A stretch of 64,000 nt of DNA from Strigamia acuminata. Lineage: Eukaryota > Arthropoda > Chilopoda > Geophilomorpha > Linotaeniidae. The notes under the pieces were generated by a model, which had not been told where the DNA came from, did not search any database, and was given only the letters and a program-made list of their open reading frames with translations. Each line of letters opens with the position of its first letter. Position 1 is the stretch's first letter. Both the position numbers and the translations under genes were made by a program. Location: the NCBI GenBank assembly GCA_949358305.1, contig OX442314.1, positions 59,963,369 to 60,027,368 of the forward strand, given 5' to 3'. Below, in pieces: positions 10,771-21,067 of this stretch.

Positions 10771-11411
10771 TGTTAAGCCTTTACTTATACCTTCACTTTA
10801 TTCACACAACGCTGTAGCAACTCACAACTTTCACTAACCCTGAAATAAACTTATGCACAATTAATTATCACAATTAGTCACTAATTCAAAATAAATTTCA
10901 ATAACCAAAAAAAAAATTATTATTATTTCCTGAAAAATAATCAAAATTAATCATCAAAATCAACATAAACTTCTACATAAACCAAAAAGAAAACATTTCC
11001 TATAATTGAATCATTATTAATATAAGTTTTATCATTAAACAAACATTGAATATTCACCACTCTTAACCTCCAAAACAACCTCATTTTATTATATAAATTC
11101 AACTTGGGTAAATATCTTTAATAAATTCAAATATGTAATCTTTATTAGTGCACTATAATTAAATATTCAACTCCAATTGACCTTAAAAGAAAGTTTTCAC
11201 AATGAGTCACCTTTCAATCTTATCACTCATGCAAATGAGTTTGCAACTTTTCAAAATTTTATATGAATTTCACTTGAATTTCACTGAATTTTAATGCAAA
11301 TTTGTACGGATTTCAAATGGATCTTCTAATTTTAGCAAATAACTGGCCAATTTCACTTTACTTTTACTACTTTTCACTACTTTCAGCCAATTAATGGGTC
11401 TCAAATAGAAA

Positions 11412-11428
11412 GAACCGCACCTCCACCA
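11412..11428 (-). promoter_or_regulatory. Gypsy-1 primer binding site
   Basis: On the minus strand TGGTGGAGGTGCGGTTC begins 3 nt after the 5' LTR. A TGG-initial 17-mer here is the usual place for pairing with a tRNA 3' end. I could not assign the tRNA. Confidence 0.6.
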
Positions 11429-11431
11429 CTT

Positions 11432-11950
11432 TGTTACGTGGCCAGACTGACTACTGTTTGACCACGTAAATACTTTATTATTAAACTGGGGGTTTGCAAT
11501 TGCACTAAGTTAAACTAGCATTTAAACTGTGTTGCTAATAAGAAGGTAATGAAGAGGACTCATTGTATTATTATTAAAATATAACAGTATGTTTATTAAA
11601 TCATAAATACACTCTGAAATGAACCAAAGATTAACTTAAAACTAAATCTTATAAAACTATCTTAAATCTAGTAAGCATGAATAACTTTGGTGGGTGAAGA
11701 ACCTCAAGATGCCGTGGCAGTAACTGCCCGACAACCTCTCGGTATGAAAGCTCGGAATGAACTGACGTTTCAGTTCTCCTCATCAGCCAAGTAAACTTGG
11801 GTGATTCTACTATTACTTAATGGGTAAATTAATGAGATCATTCGCTTAAGGCGAACTCTAGTGAGGGTTTACAGCATTAATTCGAATCGTTTAGTTACGG
11901 AAGCGAGGTGGCGACAACTGGTTCACAGTGTGCTCGTCAACCTCGTAACA
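11432..11950 (-). repeat. Gypsy-1 5' LTR
   Basis: This is the 519-bp partner of 3593-4111, followed by target duplication ATAT. In element orientation it is the 5' LTR, so the promoter for gag-pol should lie here. The 640-bp leader between it and the gag frame (10771-11411) is AT-rich without other ORFs. Confidence 0.95.
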
Positions 11951-12060
11951 ATATAGCATTTATTCATGATGCATGTTATGATAACAATTTGTTGTTGTGC
12001 AACACGACAACCGGCCACCAATGGCTGAGAGGGGGTTTGCATCCTTACAATATGAAAAAA

Positions 12061-12190
12061 ATGGAAGATCTCATGTTTACAATATTTATTCCAAAAACAT
12101 GACTGCAAAAAGTGAAAAAATAAAATGAGAAAATAAATATAAAAAGGATTAAATGGAATAATGAAATGTTAATCAAAAGATATTTCCAAG
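12061..12190 (+). repeat. dispersed repeat, copy 2 (partner at 2411-2539)
   Basis: It is collinear with 2411-2539 with scattered substitutions and small indels. It lies about 110 bp outside Gypsy-1. Confidence 0.55.
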
Positions 12191-14313
12191 TTTTCAACAG
12201 CATCTTCTTCATTATTGAATTCAATTGGGTTCGCTGGGTTGTATAAATTTCCTGCAGCTGAAAAAATTGCTAATGTTGGGTCCAATTTTATCTTTCTTCT
12301 ACATATTCCTGAAGACATTTCTTCCGCGGCTAAATTTGTTCATACTTTCGGCCGTCTTGTTAATTGTGCACTGGATTTATCAAAAGTATGGCAGTATACT
12401 GATACTTCATCTGCTGCTTCCTTTTCCTTTGACACGAGGTTCTAGAGCGTTATCCTTGAATTAATTCTCACTTGTGGTTACGCCAATGCTCTCTGCCTCA
12501 GCCACTGTATTGCCGGTTCAAAGTTGTCTTGCTGCGATCCGGGTTGATATCAAGCAAATTACTAATTAATAGGCTTGAAACCGCAGGTGAATGCTATCAA
12601 AGACTTACAATCGGCGGCCTTAAACTTGTCTAGGGTTAAGTTTGTTAAGTAGGAAAATAAAGACACAATTTATGATAAAAATCACACAAATCTTTATTAA
12701 GTTAAAATACAATAAAATATAATGAAATGACTAGTTAAAATATGAAATAATATGAGAGCGACAAGTCGCGGAATAATGAGCGGAAAATAACAATGGAAGG
12801 GCTTGCAACGACTGTTGCAAGCTACAAAGCGTCAGAATGGCGCTTAAACAACTCGAAGTTGTTAGGCGAAGGCAAATTGTCTTCGTTCTGCAAACTCACG
12901 AACGATGGTCGAAGACGATGGTTCTCGTGGGTTTCTTCCGTAACTCGTACGACGGCTCGCTGGCGGTGGTTCACGGTCACGGGCGTCCGACTGGCGTTCG
13001 ATGGCGGTGGCAACAGTTCGCGCTGCTGCGACGGCGATGGTTCACGTCACTTCGGGAAACTTCTCGATTTGATTGCTGGAATTAGCGACGGCTAATTCAA
13101 GCAGGATAGCTGGCTTTGTACGTTTTACAAAGCTAGCTGGTGAAACTTGGAATACACGGTCCACTATCAATACTAATTCAGAGGAGGAAAAAGCAGTGAT
13201 GTTTGTGGTTTGTGTATTTAGTCAAGAGTCCCGATTTGAGCCAAGGCGCGAGCCCAGCACGCTTCAATATTGCGCAGAAAACCTGCGCACTTAGCTCAAA
13301 TGGGTGCAACTAGTGGTTATTACACCATATTGCACCATAACGGTTAATAACCGTCTTCACCCTGGACAACCTGGGGTGATATGTGCCTAGAGAGGATTTC
13401 TCCCCTCGGTCACATGATCTGACTTGGCGTGTGCCACAGTCAAATTAATTAGAAGACAATTAATTTTATCTTCTAAGTTGGTGAAATATATTGAGATCAC
13501 CACAGTCTTATGCCATCTTTGACTCGACCAGGGTTTCTTAAGGTGGAAACACAAGGGAGTGGGTACCATTCCTAAGCTTGCTGGCACATGTTTAAAGCGA
13601 GAGTCATTTACAAGCTCCCTTGACCCGCTTTTGTCTTACCAGCTTAACTGGCAAACTCAAGCTAGCTAGCTATTAAAAAAATTTAAGTATTTGTCTCTAG
13701 AGGGAGCCAGAATGTAAACAAATATGGCGTGCACAAGCAGTCGTAAATTAGTTGTCATAAATTAGCAAAGTAAAATTGACTTCACGATTATGTTTAAATT
13801 GTTTTAATTATGTTTACACAACTACATTTCTATCCTCGTGAGAATGAAGTCAACAGTCCCAAATTGCTGTCTGAATTCCTTTTGATCGTTTTGGGCCTGT
13901 TTTCTTACATTCTTACAAGGTGGCATTGTTGATGATGAATAATTCGCTCGACAGTCGAGGACCACGCTGTATTTACTTGTGAAAATTGTTGTGTACTCAT
14001 GTTGAAATTTGGATTCTCGTGTCATGCGTAAATATTCTGTATGTGGCTGCTCAGCTAAGGAAGAAAGACTCGCAATTTGATCGTTGAAAGATTTGGAATG
14101 TCTCCAAGAACTTAGCTGCAACTTCTGCAAAAGACTGGATAGGAAGGTATAAATCCATGGTAAAAAGAGGTAAGCCTGCATAACTGAGGTTCCACCTGGG
14201 TGAGGTGTGACTGCTTTTCTACTCACCATTGCAAATGGTGGAGCAAAAGAAACTGGAGAGGATAAAAAAACACAATCTTTTTAATCCAAATTAAAAACAA
14301 GACTGACTTTTAA
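12191..14313. other. intergenic region, no gene supported
   Basis: No frame here has recognisable domains. The section 12640-13660 is moderately GC-rich, begins near TGTTAAGTAGGAAAATAAAG and looks like LTR or other transposon remains, but I could not define two ends. An imperfect hairpin lies at 13107-13139 (TGGCTTTGTA against TACAAAGCTAGC). Confidence 0.35.
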
Positions 14314-14786
14314 CCTTCCCATAGCCAAGCCTAGTTTCCACCATTGCTAGCTGTGGTCGGTCAAATCGGCCTTCTTTTAAAATGCTTCTGCGCATGTGCA
14401 GAATCTTATTTCTCCAGGTGCAATCGCATTTTTCCTGGCCTCAGCACATGTTTTAATGTGCTCAAACCAGAAAAAATGCGATTGCACCTGGAATATTAAG
14501 ATTGTGCACATGCGCAGAATCGTTTCAATATACCGCCTAGTGCTAAAAAGTGGCAAAACAGTGTACGGCGCTCACGTCATGGTGATTTTATGTTGCAAAT
14601 ATTATTCTTATTATTAGTTTAACTTATGCCTTATTGAAATAATTTTAGAACTTAGTTATTATAAATTTAGAAAAAATTTTTTTGGAGGAATTAAAGCTGG
14701 TCCCCTAAATTAATTTTCAGGAAAAATAAGTTCCAGCTATTTTACTACATTTTTTATTTTTTTGACCCACCATGGCTATGGGAAGG
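14314..14786. mobile_element. piggyBac-like MITE
   Basis: The left end is TTAA followed by CCTTCCCATAGCCA; the right end is TGGCTATGGGAAGG followed by TTTA (a mutated TTAA). TTAA target sites with a CCTT-type terminus are the mark of the piggyBac superfamily. Inside lies a second large palindrome (about 14386-14520) whose arms carry CCAGGTGCAATCGCATTTTT and its complement. No transposase is encoded, so it is non-autonomous. Confidence 0.65.
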
Positions 14787-15400
14787 TTTACGGATAAACA
14801 AAAAGTGCTAACAAACAATGAAATACACAAGATAAAAGTGTAATAAGTCCTTCTGAGTTTCTATACATTATACCTTATAATAGAATAAATAGTCTTCTTA
14901 GACTACCGTATAAAAACATCTAAAAGTTTAAGTGTAGATATACAAAGGAACTTACTTGTACATGTATCCCATGATAAGGGACAGTTTGCCTGTTTCTTGT
15001 TCAATTCCACCATGCAGCTATTGCGTTCGAAGCTGTGTCCTAACAGATTAGCACAAATGAGGTGGTTGAATTCTAAAGAAACAATAATAACTGGAACCTT
15101 TGATGAATCGAAATTTGGCAGAAGAAAATACTTCCACAACTGATCCTCCTCCTCCTGATTTTTTTTCGTATTGTCCACCAACAAATCAAAGACAACCTCT
15201 GTGCTGAAGCTGCACCAGTCGACAGCTGTGTTGGGACCAATTCGTAATTGTTATATTACAAAATTTAAGGGAACTTTATGCATCCATAAATTTGCAAAGG
15301 CCAAAATTTCAAATAGCGAGAAGTTTTGGTACTGTAGAATATAGGAGTGGAATTCTGTTGGAAAACGTTCGAAGTGATTCGCCACGATTGTTTTTGATTC

Positions 15401-15700
15401 AAGCGATTTATTTTATTTGCACTTGTATCGCACAACCTGCACGCGTTGCTGGTCAAAACGGAAGTCCCAGATCACGTTCTGTGGTCGTTAGGTTACAATA
15501 TCAATATCACTCCAAATGGCGGTGGTGACCCTCATACGGGATTTTACAACTTTGGAGCCAGGTGACACAATTTAAACAACAGATTCTACTGTGAAGTTGG
15601 ATCGAAGTTGGGCCAAATGGCCAGCAATAGGCCTGAAGATTTTGTTGTTACATTCCAAGATCTATGCTCTTTGGAGAGCAGAAATGAGGCACAACAGGGT
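15401..15700 (+). pseudogene. decayed ORF of unknown family
   Basis: One frame stays open for 100 codons except for a single TGA at 15563-15565. It encodes protein-like sequence with VPDHVLWSLGYNI and NGGGDPHTGFYNFGA before the stop and NNRFYCEVGSKLGQ after it. The composition (aromatic, Gly and charged residues) is unlike random AT-rich DNA, so I read it as a broken gene or transposon fragment. I do not recognise the family. Confidence 0.3.
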
Positions 15701-16007
15701 TGTTACCTGAGAACCAAATATAAGCTATTGTTTACAATGAGAATTAGCATATGTATGATTTGCATTATTGATATTCATGTATAATGTATTGAAGGAAGAA
15801 TATGGCAGACATGACACTCTTCCCCCGTTAAATAGAAGTTAGGGTAAATAATCTTTGAGGTAATTTGAAGGTCTCCTGATGCGTTGAGATGTTCTCGAAG
15901 GCGTAGGCTAAAGAGGACGCGTGACGGTGGTTGTAGTGGTCTCAGTTGTCCGCAGCAAATCACTCAGTCTGCTTTAGAGAACCCTTGGATCAACAGCTCC
16001 ATCAGGT
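15701..16007 (-). mobile_element. 3' end of an old gypsy element (host of Gypsy-2)
   Basis: On the minus strand, sequence next to Gypsy-2 encodes a decayed pol C-terminus ending RRPSNYLKDYLP then stop, a typical short motif at the end of gypsy integrases. It is followed by a polypurine tract (AACGGGGGAAGAG, about 15816-15828) and a short LTR from TGTCATG to GTAACA (15701-15815, 115 bp). A stop in the pol frame shows decay. Gypsy-2 inserted into this element, so the rest should continue beyond 30321, where I can no longer recognise it. Confidence 0.5.
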
Positions 16008-17754
16008 TGTGACGATTCTACTTTTGGGCTAATTTATTAGCCATTTAAGATAGATAATTCGGTTTATACAAGACGTTGCTAAGTTTAGCAACAACCTAAC
16101 CGAGATAAGCTACGGGAGCCTTTACAAACATGAATACGTGATCGAATAGAAATAACTTACAGTTTTAGTGTGCCATAACATATTTATTACTAAATATTAA
16201 TGATAACAAAGATGGGTTCTGGACGCGTGTAAACGGGCGGCATCAGCTGGTTGAGGATCCGGGCGAAGCCAAGGGATACGGCTGACTTGTGGCATCGTCA
16301 CAAATATCGCTACGGAGACGTATTTGGTCCGCAGCTCAAGTATCTAATAATGCGAAGAGTCCTTCGCATAAGTAGGAATATTCAGCAGAATATTCCATGT
16401 TCCAAATGAATAAAAGTAAAGTAATTAGTGGAATACAACAAATGAATTGTTGTATAAATATTAATTGGGCGGGGACCGTCACGACAATTGAAAGAACGTC
16501 GCGGGAGTTGTTGAGACTCCATCCGCCAGCATGCCTTACGACGACAAGATCTCGTGATCAGGCGCCGAGTATTTAATTGTACGCTTTAATTCGCTATCGG
16601 TGGTACCAACCACCAGGTAAACATTTCTATGGACTTACCGGTATAAAAAGATATTGCCAATACAGGATTACCAATGCCCAAGTAATTTATTTAACACGAC
16701 ATATTTCATACATCGTTCACGGGTTACTAACCCGGAGGGTACGATGGGGCGGGGACCGTCACGACGGTCGAGAGAACCATCGCGGGAGGATTTGACTCCT
16801 CCATCCGCCAGCATGCCTTACGATGGCGGGATCCAATGATCGAGCACCGGATAAATATTAATCGGCCACTGCCGTTGGATTACCATTATCCAGGTAGTTG
16901 TTTCTCGCAACATCTTGAAGACATTACTCACGGGCTACCAACCCGGCGTGTTACCTGTGCATTAAGCCTTTACCGACTTTTAACGAGCGGAAGGACCAAT
17001 CGTAGAAAGACGGGAACCTGCGTGGGCTTTTTACAACAACCATCCTGCAGCGGACTGTGGCCAGTTAGCTGAGGGACCTACTTTCATTTAGCAAGGTCGT
17101 ACTGTATACGACCGTTATATTAAGCCACCGCACGAAGTCCTACTGTCCCGTAGAACAGCTGGCTAACGTTACGGGGCCATTTCATGCGAATGCATGTCTA
17201 TTACCGGAGTTAGCCTTCCCGAAATAGCCCTACAACAGCAATAACAAATAGTAATGAATACTAACTGTGGAGAGCTGAGGTGGCCTGCTGTGTCGATAGA
17301 GAATAATGAAATCAAACGATAACAATTCAACTACAGACAATATACAAGTTCAGTTATCAAGCCAGGGGGGTTAGTGGGTGAGAAACTGATGCTTATATAG
17401 TTCTGTAGAACTACTAGATTTGGCGACAGCCAATCAGCGTACGAATCGGCGGATTCGTGGGTCACTAGTCCGGACCTAATATATGACTATGTCCAGATGG
17501 GCCCAGTTGGGGTCCGGAAGGGTCCGATTGGTTCCCTTCGACAGGTAAGTAAAGTGGATATTAATTCGATAGAATCAACATCATCAAGTAATTAATACTT
17601 AATTTAAATCGAATAAAATAGTTATATTTTATTCACCGTGTCTAAATAATTATTTATCACACTTTTTAGTTTTAACCGAGTTTGAAATACGCGCGTTGGT
17701 TAAACAGCGCCATCTATGGTGAACATTGATAACTATCGATTTGTAATCATCACA
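16008..17754 (-). repeat. Gypsy-2 3' LTR
   Basis: This 1,747-bp LTR matches 28575-30321 almost perfectly. It contains a duplicated module: GCGGGGACCGTCACGAC recurs near 16468 and 16750, each followed by CATCCGCCAGCATGCCTTA, and two Gly-Pro-like GC hairpins (CGGGTTACTAACCCG near 16722 and CGGGCTACCAACCCG near 16931). Confidence 0.95.
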
Positions 17755-17766
17755 CATCCCCCGGTG
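17755..17766 (-). promoter_or_regulatory. Gypsy-2 polypurine tract
   Basis: On the minus strand CACCGGGGGATG directly precedes the 3' LTR, the expected place for the plus-strand primer. Confidence 0.75.
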
Positions 17767-18494
17767 ACAAGCATAGAGTTTACTAACTCTCGATTGTCAT
17801 TCTTAATGGATAAGAATGTTCACCTAATTCTATCGAATTAATCCACTTGGTAAGTATTTTATTAACTTAATCATGTTATTTCTTTCAGAAACTTCGTCAC
17901 CCGATTAGACTAATCGGCTTCCCTGTACAACGCAACTCCCGGTTGCTAAGCGACGGAAATGAACTCGTCCGAACATGGATACATGTTCGAGAAAACTAAT
18001 TTCGATAGAAATTTTATTTTCTCCATCAAATAAACTTCTTCACAGCTTATTAATCAACAAGATAATCAATAAAAAATAAACTTATGCAAAATTTTATTTA
18101 TCGAAAATCTAAACTACTAATTTTTATTACGATTGTCATAAAAATTATTGAATTTCAACTTGAAATTCTTCAACACTTTGAACAAAGCAAAATAAACACA
18201 AAATTTCCACAAATAATTATGAAATTTGTAAATAAATCAAACAAACATATATTAATATGATTAGTTCAAACAAAATCAAATTGAATTCGGAAAGAACAAT
18301 TAAATTGAATCCAATTTTTAATCAACTATATTCGTTAGAATATTTAAATAATTAGTTCTAATTTTAAATAAAAACTGAACACACTACTCATGAGAATACT
18401 GGAAAAAATCGCAAACACAACAAAACACTTGGAATATTTTTAGTCAAAAATATTTCCACTCAGAAAAAATAACGAATGTTAATTTTGTCCCTTT
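17767..18494. other. Gypsy-2 spacer between ORF3 and polypurine tract
   Basis: This is AT-rich sequence without ORFs. It is the likely 3' untranslated part of the ORF3 mRNA. Confidence 0.6.
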
Positions 18495-20012
18495 TTAATC
18501 CTTCTTTTCGACGTCAGTCGAAACTTTCTCCTCCTTTTTCTCGACTTCAGCAGAAGTCAGAAAATCCGACTCTTCAGTCGCCTCTGTCGAGACGGCGGAA
18601 AACACGGCTTCCTCCGACGCTTCAATTTCCTCTGGGCTCGGAGGTGGGAACGGTAGATCCTCGAGCAACTCCGCCACGAAATCGACGACGGAAAGCAACT
18701 CTTCGGCGTCCTCAAACTGAGCGTCGTCCGAAGTCTCGGACTTAGACGCTGGAGGGGCGCTGGATACGTCGGTTTCGGCCGCTGGAGGATCCTCCACGGG
18801 TTTGGACGACGCTTCCACGGCCTGTTGAAGCTTACGAGCTCGCCCTCGTGCCAAGATGTTGGTTCGTTGAACCTTGGCGATTTCTCTCGCTCGGTCGAGC
18901 GTCAGACAGCCTCGACCACGCGACATCGTTCTTGGTCGAACGATTTCCTCTTGTACCTCGCTTCCGGCGCTTTCGACAGCTTGGACAGTTTCAGTAGAAA
19001 CTTCGGAGTCCTCGGATGGCGGTGGCGACTGTCGAAGGAGTTCGACTCTTACACCAGCGTTGGCTTCAGCGGGGGTCCAGGTGAGGAAACGCGGGTCGAT
19101 GTACACAGCCTCGCCGCGGCTGTTTAGAAACAATCGGCACTTGGGGCAGTGAGCCCAACATCGCTTCTCGTTAGGCTTAATGCCTTTCACCACGTGGGGC
19201 TGAACCTCCTTGCGCCACGGCTCCGAACGCGGTCGCGTTTTCCTTCCACGGCAGTTTGGACAACGCATTAGAGAAGAACCTGCGGATGCACCGCAGCACC
19301 ACCCACAGCCGACGCAAAATGGGCAGATCGTCTCCGTGGCCTGGTCCGTCACGATGTTATCGTGAGGTATTCCGGCTGCCATGTCTCGTTCGCACTGCTC
19401 CTTGCGCAGGCGGGCCTTCTCGTCCTTCTTTCTGGCTTTGTTGGCCGCTCGGTACTCGCGGTTGCGAGAAACAGGCTCCGAATAGCGCAAAGCGCCCGGC
19501 GGCGGCTCATTCCATCCGTATTCTGACGCAGAAGACTCAGCACCAGCAGGAAGATGCATAGCAGACGATGATTGTCCCGTCACAGTCGGTGCAGCCGCAT
19601 TCGACGTGTTGGCGACGGTGGGCGCCACGCTTGCAGTTGGCGGCCGAAATTCGGGTGAATGCGGGGCCAACGGGACGTTGATAACGTTCGCGGGCGGATA
19701 CGCCACCTGGGCCAGCGGGGTCAATTGCGCCGACTCGTAAACGGTTGGCTGTGCAGACGTGGATGGGGCCTGCATCATCGCATTTAAGTCGAGCGGAAGT
19801 CCGTCCGGATGGACGCTCAGCCAGTTTAGCGTTGCGAGTTGCAACGGCGTCAGGGCGTACATCGAGGCGGGCGCCGTCGGTATCGGTTGGGCCCTCATAT
19901 AAGCGCGCTCGGCCGAACGACGTTGCTCGTCACTAGACGAGGTGGACGAGCTGGAGCTTTCATGACGGTGTCGTCGATGACTCCGTTTTGAACGGTGTTT
20001 TCCACTTCCCAT
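18495..20012 (-). CDS. ORF3 of Gypsy-2: basic, Cys-rich accessory protein, unknown function
   Basis: The ATG at 20010-20012 gives about 505 residues; it directly follows GCGTCTGCAG, a splice-acceptor-like sequence. The N-terminus is Lys/Arg/His then Ser-rich (GKHRSKRSHRRHRHESSSSS). A Pro/Ala/Thr-rich stretch follows to about residue 165, then a basic segment (AANKARKKDEKARLRKE) that could act as a nuclear signal. A Cys cluster at about 230-255 has CPFCVGCGWCCG and CPNCRGRK, and CWAHCPKC follows near 290; the CxxCxGxG pattern recalls zinc-binding domains of the DnaJ type. A second Arg-rich patch (RPRTMSRGRG) leads to a strongly acidic C-terminus. There is no signal peptide or membrane helix, so it is not an envelope protein. 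GC and CpG content are clearly higher than in gag and pol, suggesting a separate origin. Nucleic-acid binding is an inference. Confidence 0.85.
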   Translation of the reverse strand: MGSGKHRSKRSHRRHRHESSSSSTSSSDEQRRSAERAYMRAQPIPTAPASMYALTPLQLATLNWLSVHPDGLPLDLNAMMQAPSTSAQPTVYESAQLTPLAQVAYPPANVINVPLAPHSPEFRPPTASVAPTVANTSNAAAPTVTGQSSSAMHLPAGAESSASEYGWNEPPPGALRYSEPVSRNREYRAANKARKKDEKARLRKEQCERDMAAGIPHDNIVTDQATETICPFCVGCGWCCGASAGSSLMRCPNCRGRKTRPRSEPWRKEVQPHVVKGIKPNEKRCWAHCPKCRLFLNSRGEAVYIDPRFLTWTPAEANAGVRVELLRQSPPPSEDSEVSTETVQAVESAGSEVQEEIVRPRTMSRGRGCLTLDRAREIAKVQRTNILARGRARKLQQAVEASSKPVEDPPAAETDVSSAPPASKSETSDDAQFEDAEELLSVVDFVAELLEDLPFPPPSPEEIEASEEAVFSAVSTEATEESDFLTSAEVEKKEEKVSTDVEKKD

Positions 20013-21067
20013 CTGCAGACGCAAATAAATTATTTTATTAAAAATAATTCCACACTAAATAGTCATTTCTTGAGTCCAAAGAATTAAAACGTATTGTTCG
20101 CAACGAAAATACACAACTCGAGTTATTTATAACCCTTAACACGTGACACTAATGAGTCACATTCCCCTTGTGTTTATGACACGAGAATGGACTCGCCGGC
20201 AAAGATTTTCATCGAAAAAATCGCAACTTGTTGATTTTTCAAAAGAAAAAATCCTTTTAGTTTCTTTAAACTATTTAATCCAACTTTTCGAATATCAAAG
20301 ATAACTTTTGTATTAATTAATTAACACTTAGTCTAATAAATAGCTCAAATCGAAAATTCACCGCTAAATAATTTATGCAAGCCTCGACCGCGACTTGATT
20401 TAAATAATTAGTGCCCACGTACTTAAACTCAATAAATAATTATTAAATTTAACCCAACTATTCGACTGAATAGCTAAACTTCCAGAGTGATTTAATGCCG
20501 ATTCACGCTTATAACAGCACGTGAATTTATAACTTTTATCGGGACGCCGATATTTTTCAATTGTTGCGAACAATTTTCTAATTCTTTAGTCAAAGAATAT
20601 TAACGAAAACTACTTACAATTAGAAGCTAGTTTTCCGGGTTTGAAGTCGGCTAAATGAATTAGCGTCGAAATTCTCAAGTCGAAAAGCGAAGACGGTTGA
20701 AGGGACGAAGTCACTAGTATCCGTGTGTTTAACGAAGTGTTTGTGTGCAATGAACCCTGGGAATTTTATTCCCTATTAATTGTCGGGTTCGAGGTTTAAT
20801 CACACCTCGTAAGTCTCGTACCTTCGTAATTACGCGAGATTATCACTTTTCAAAGTAATTCTCTGTATTTTGGTTAAAATACATGTAAATACGACCAAAA
20901 AATTAAAATATTCTACCGAATATTTAACTCATCGCAACAAATTCATATTTTTAATATAAATTTCCATAAATATCGTAATATCTTGTCCCCCGGTGTTGAG
21001 ATTATAAATCACTACACCTGTCAGACATGTGAATAATTACAGTCTTCAAGTTTTGGATAAAACTTTA
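20013..21067. other. Gypsy-2 spacer between pol and ORF3
   Basis: This is AT-rich non-coding sequence. On the minus strand CACCGGGGGACAAG (about 20989-21002) closely resembles the 3' polypurine tract at 17755-17766. The end touching ORF3 reads as a 3' splice site (TTATTTGCGTCTGCAG). Confidence 0.6.

Larger units (their letters stand above)
3593..11950 (-). mobile_element. Gypsy-1: full-length Ty3/gypsy LTR retrotransposon
   Basis: The 8,358-bp element has 519-bp LTRs (TGTTAC...GTAACA) that I read as identical, flanked by a 4-bp target duplication ATAT (3589-3592 and 11951-11954). Reading on the minus strand, the order is 5' LTR, primer binding site, gag, -1 frameshift site, pol (protease, RT, RNase H, integrase), a 3' non-coding stretch with one small ORF, polypurine tract, 3' LTR. 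Gag and pol are open, and LTR identity implies a very recent insertion, so it may still be active. There is no env-sized ORF. The domain order protease-RT-RNase H-integrase defines Ty3/gypsy; the clade is not assigned. Confidence 0.95.

Noticed and set aside
12215-12464. Two overlapping plus-strand frames of 76-79 codons
   Set aside because: Protein-like in places, but no family resemblance that I can defend; both frames overlap each other.
13822-14229. A 135-codon minus-strand ATG frame
   Set aside because: No recognisable motif, and its ATG is directly followed by GTGAGT, a donor consensus. It is not supported as a gene without transcripts.
18476-19561. Plus-strand frames of 60-101 codons opposite ORF3
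   Set aside because: They are shadows of the GC-rich minus-strand ORF3.
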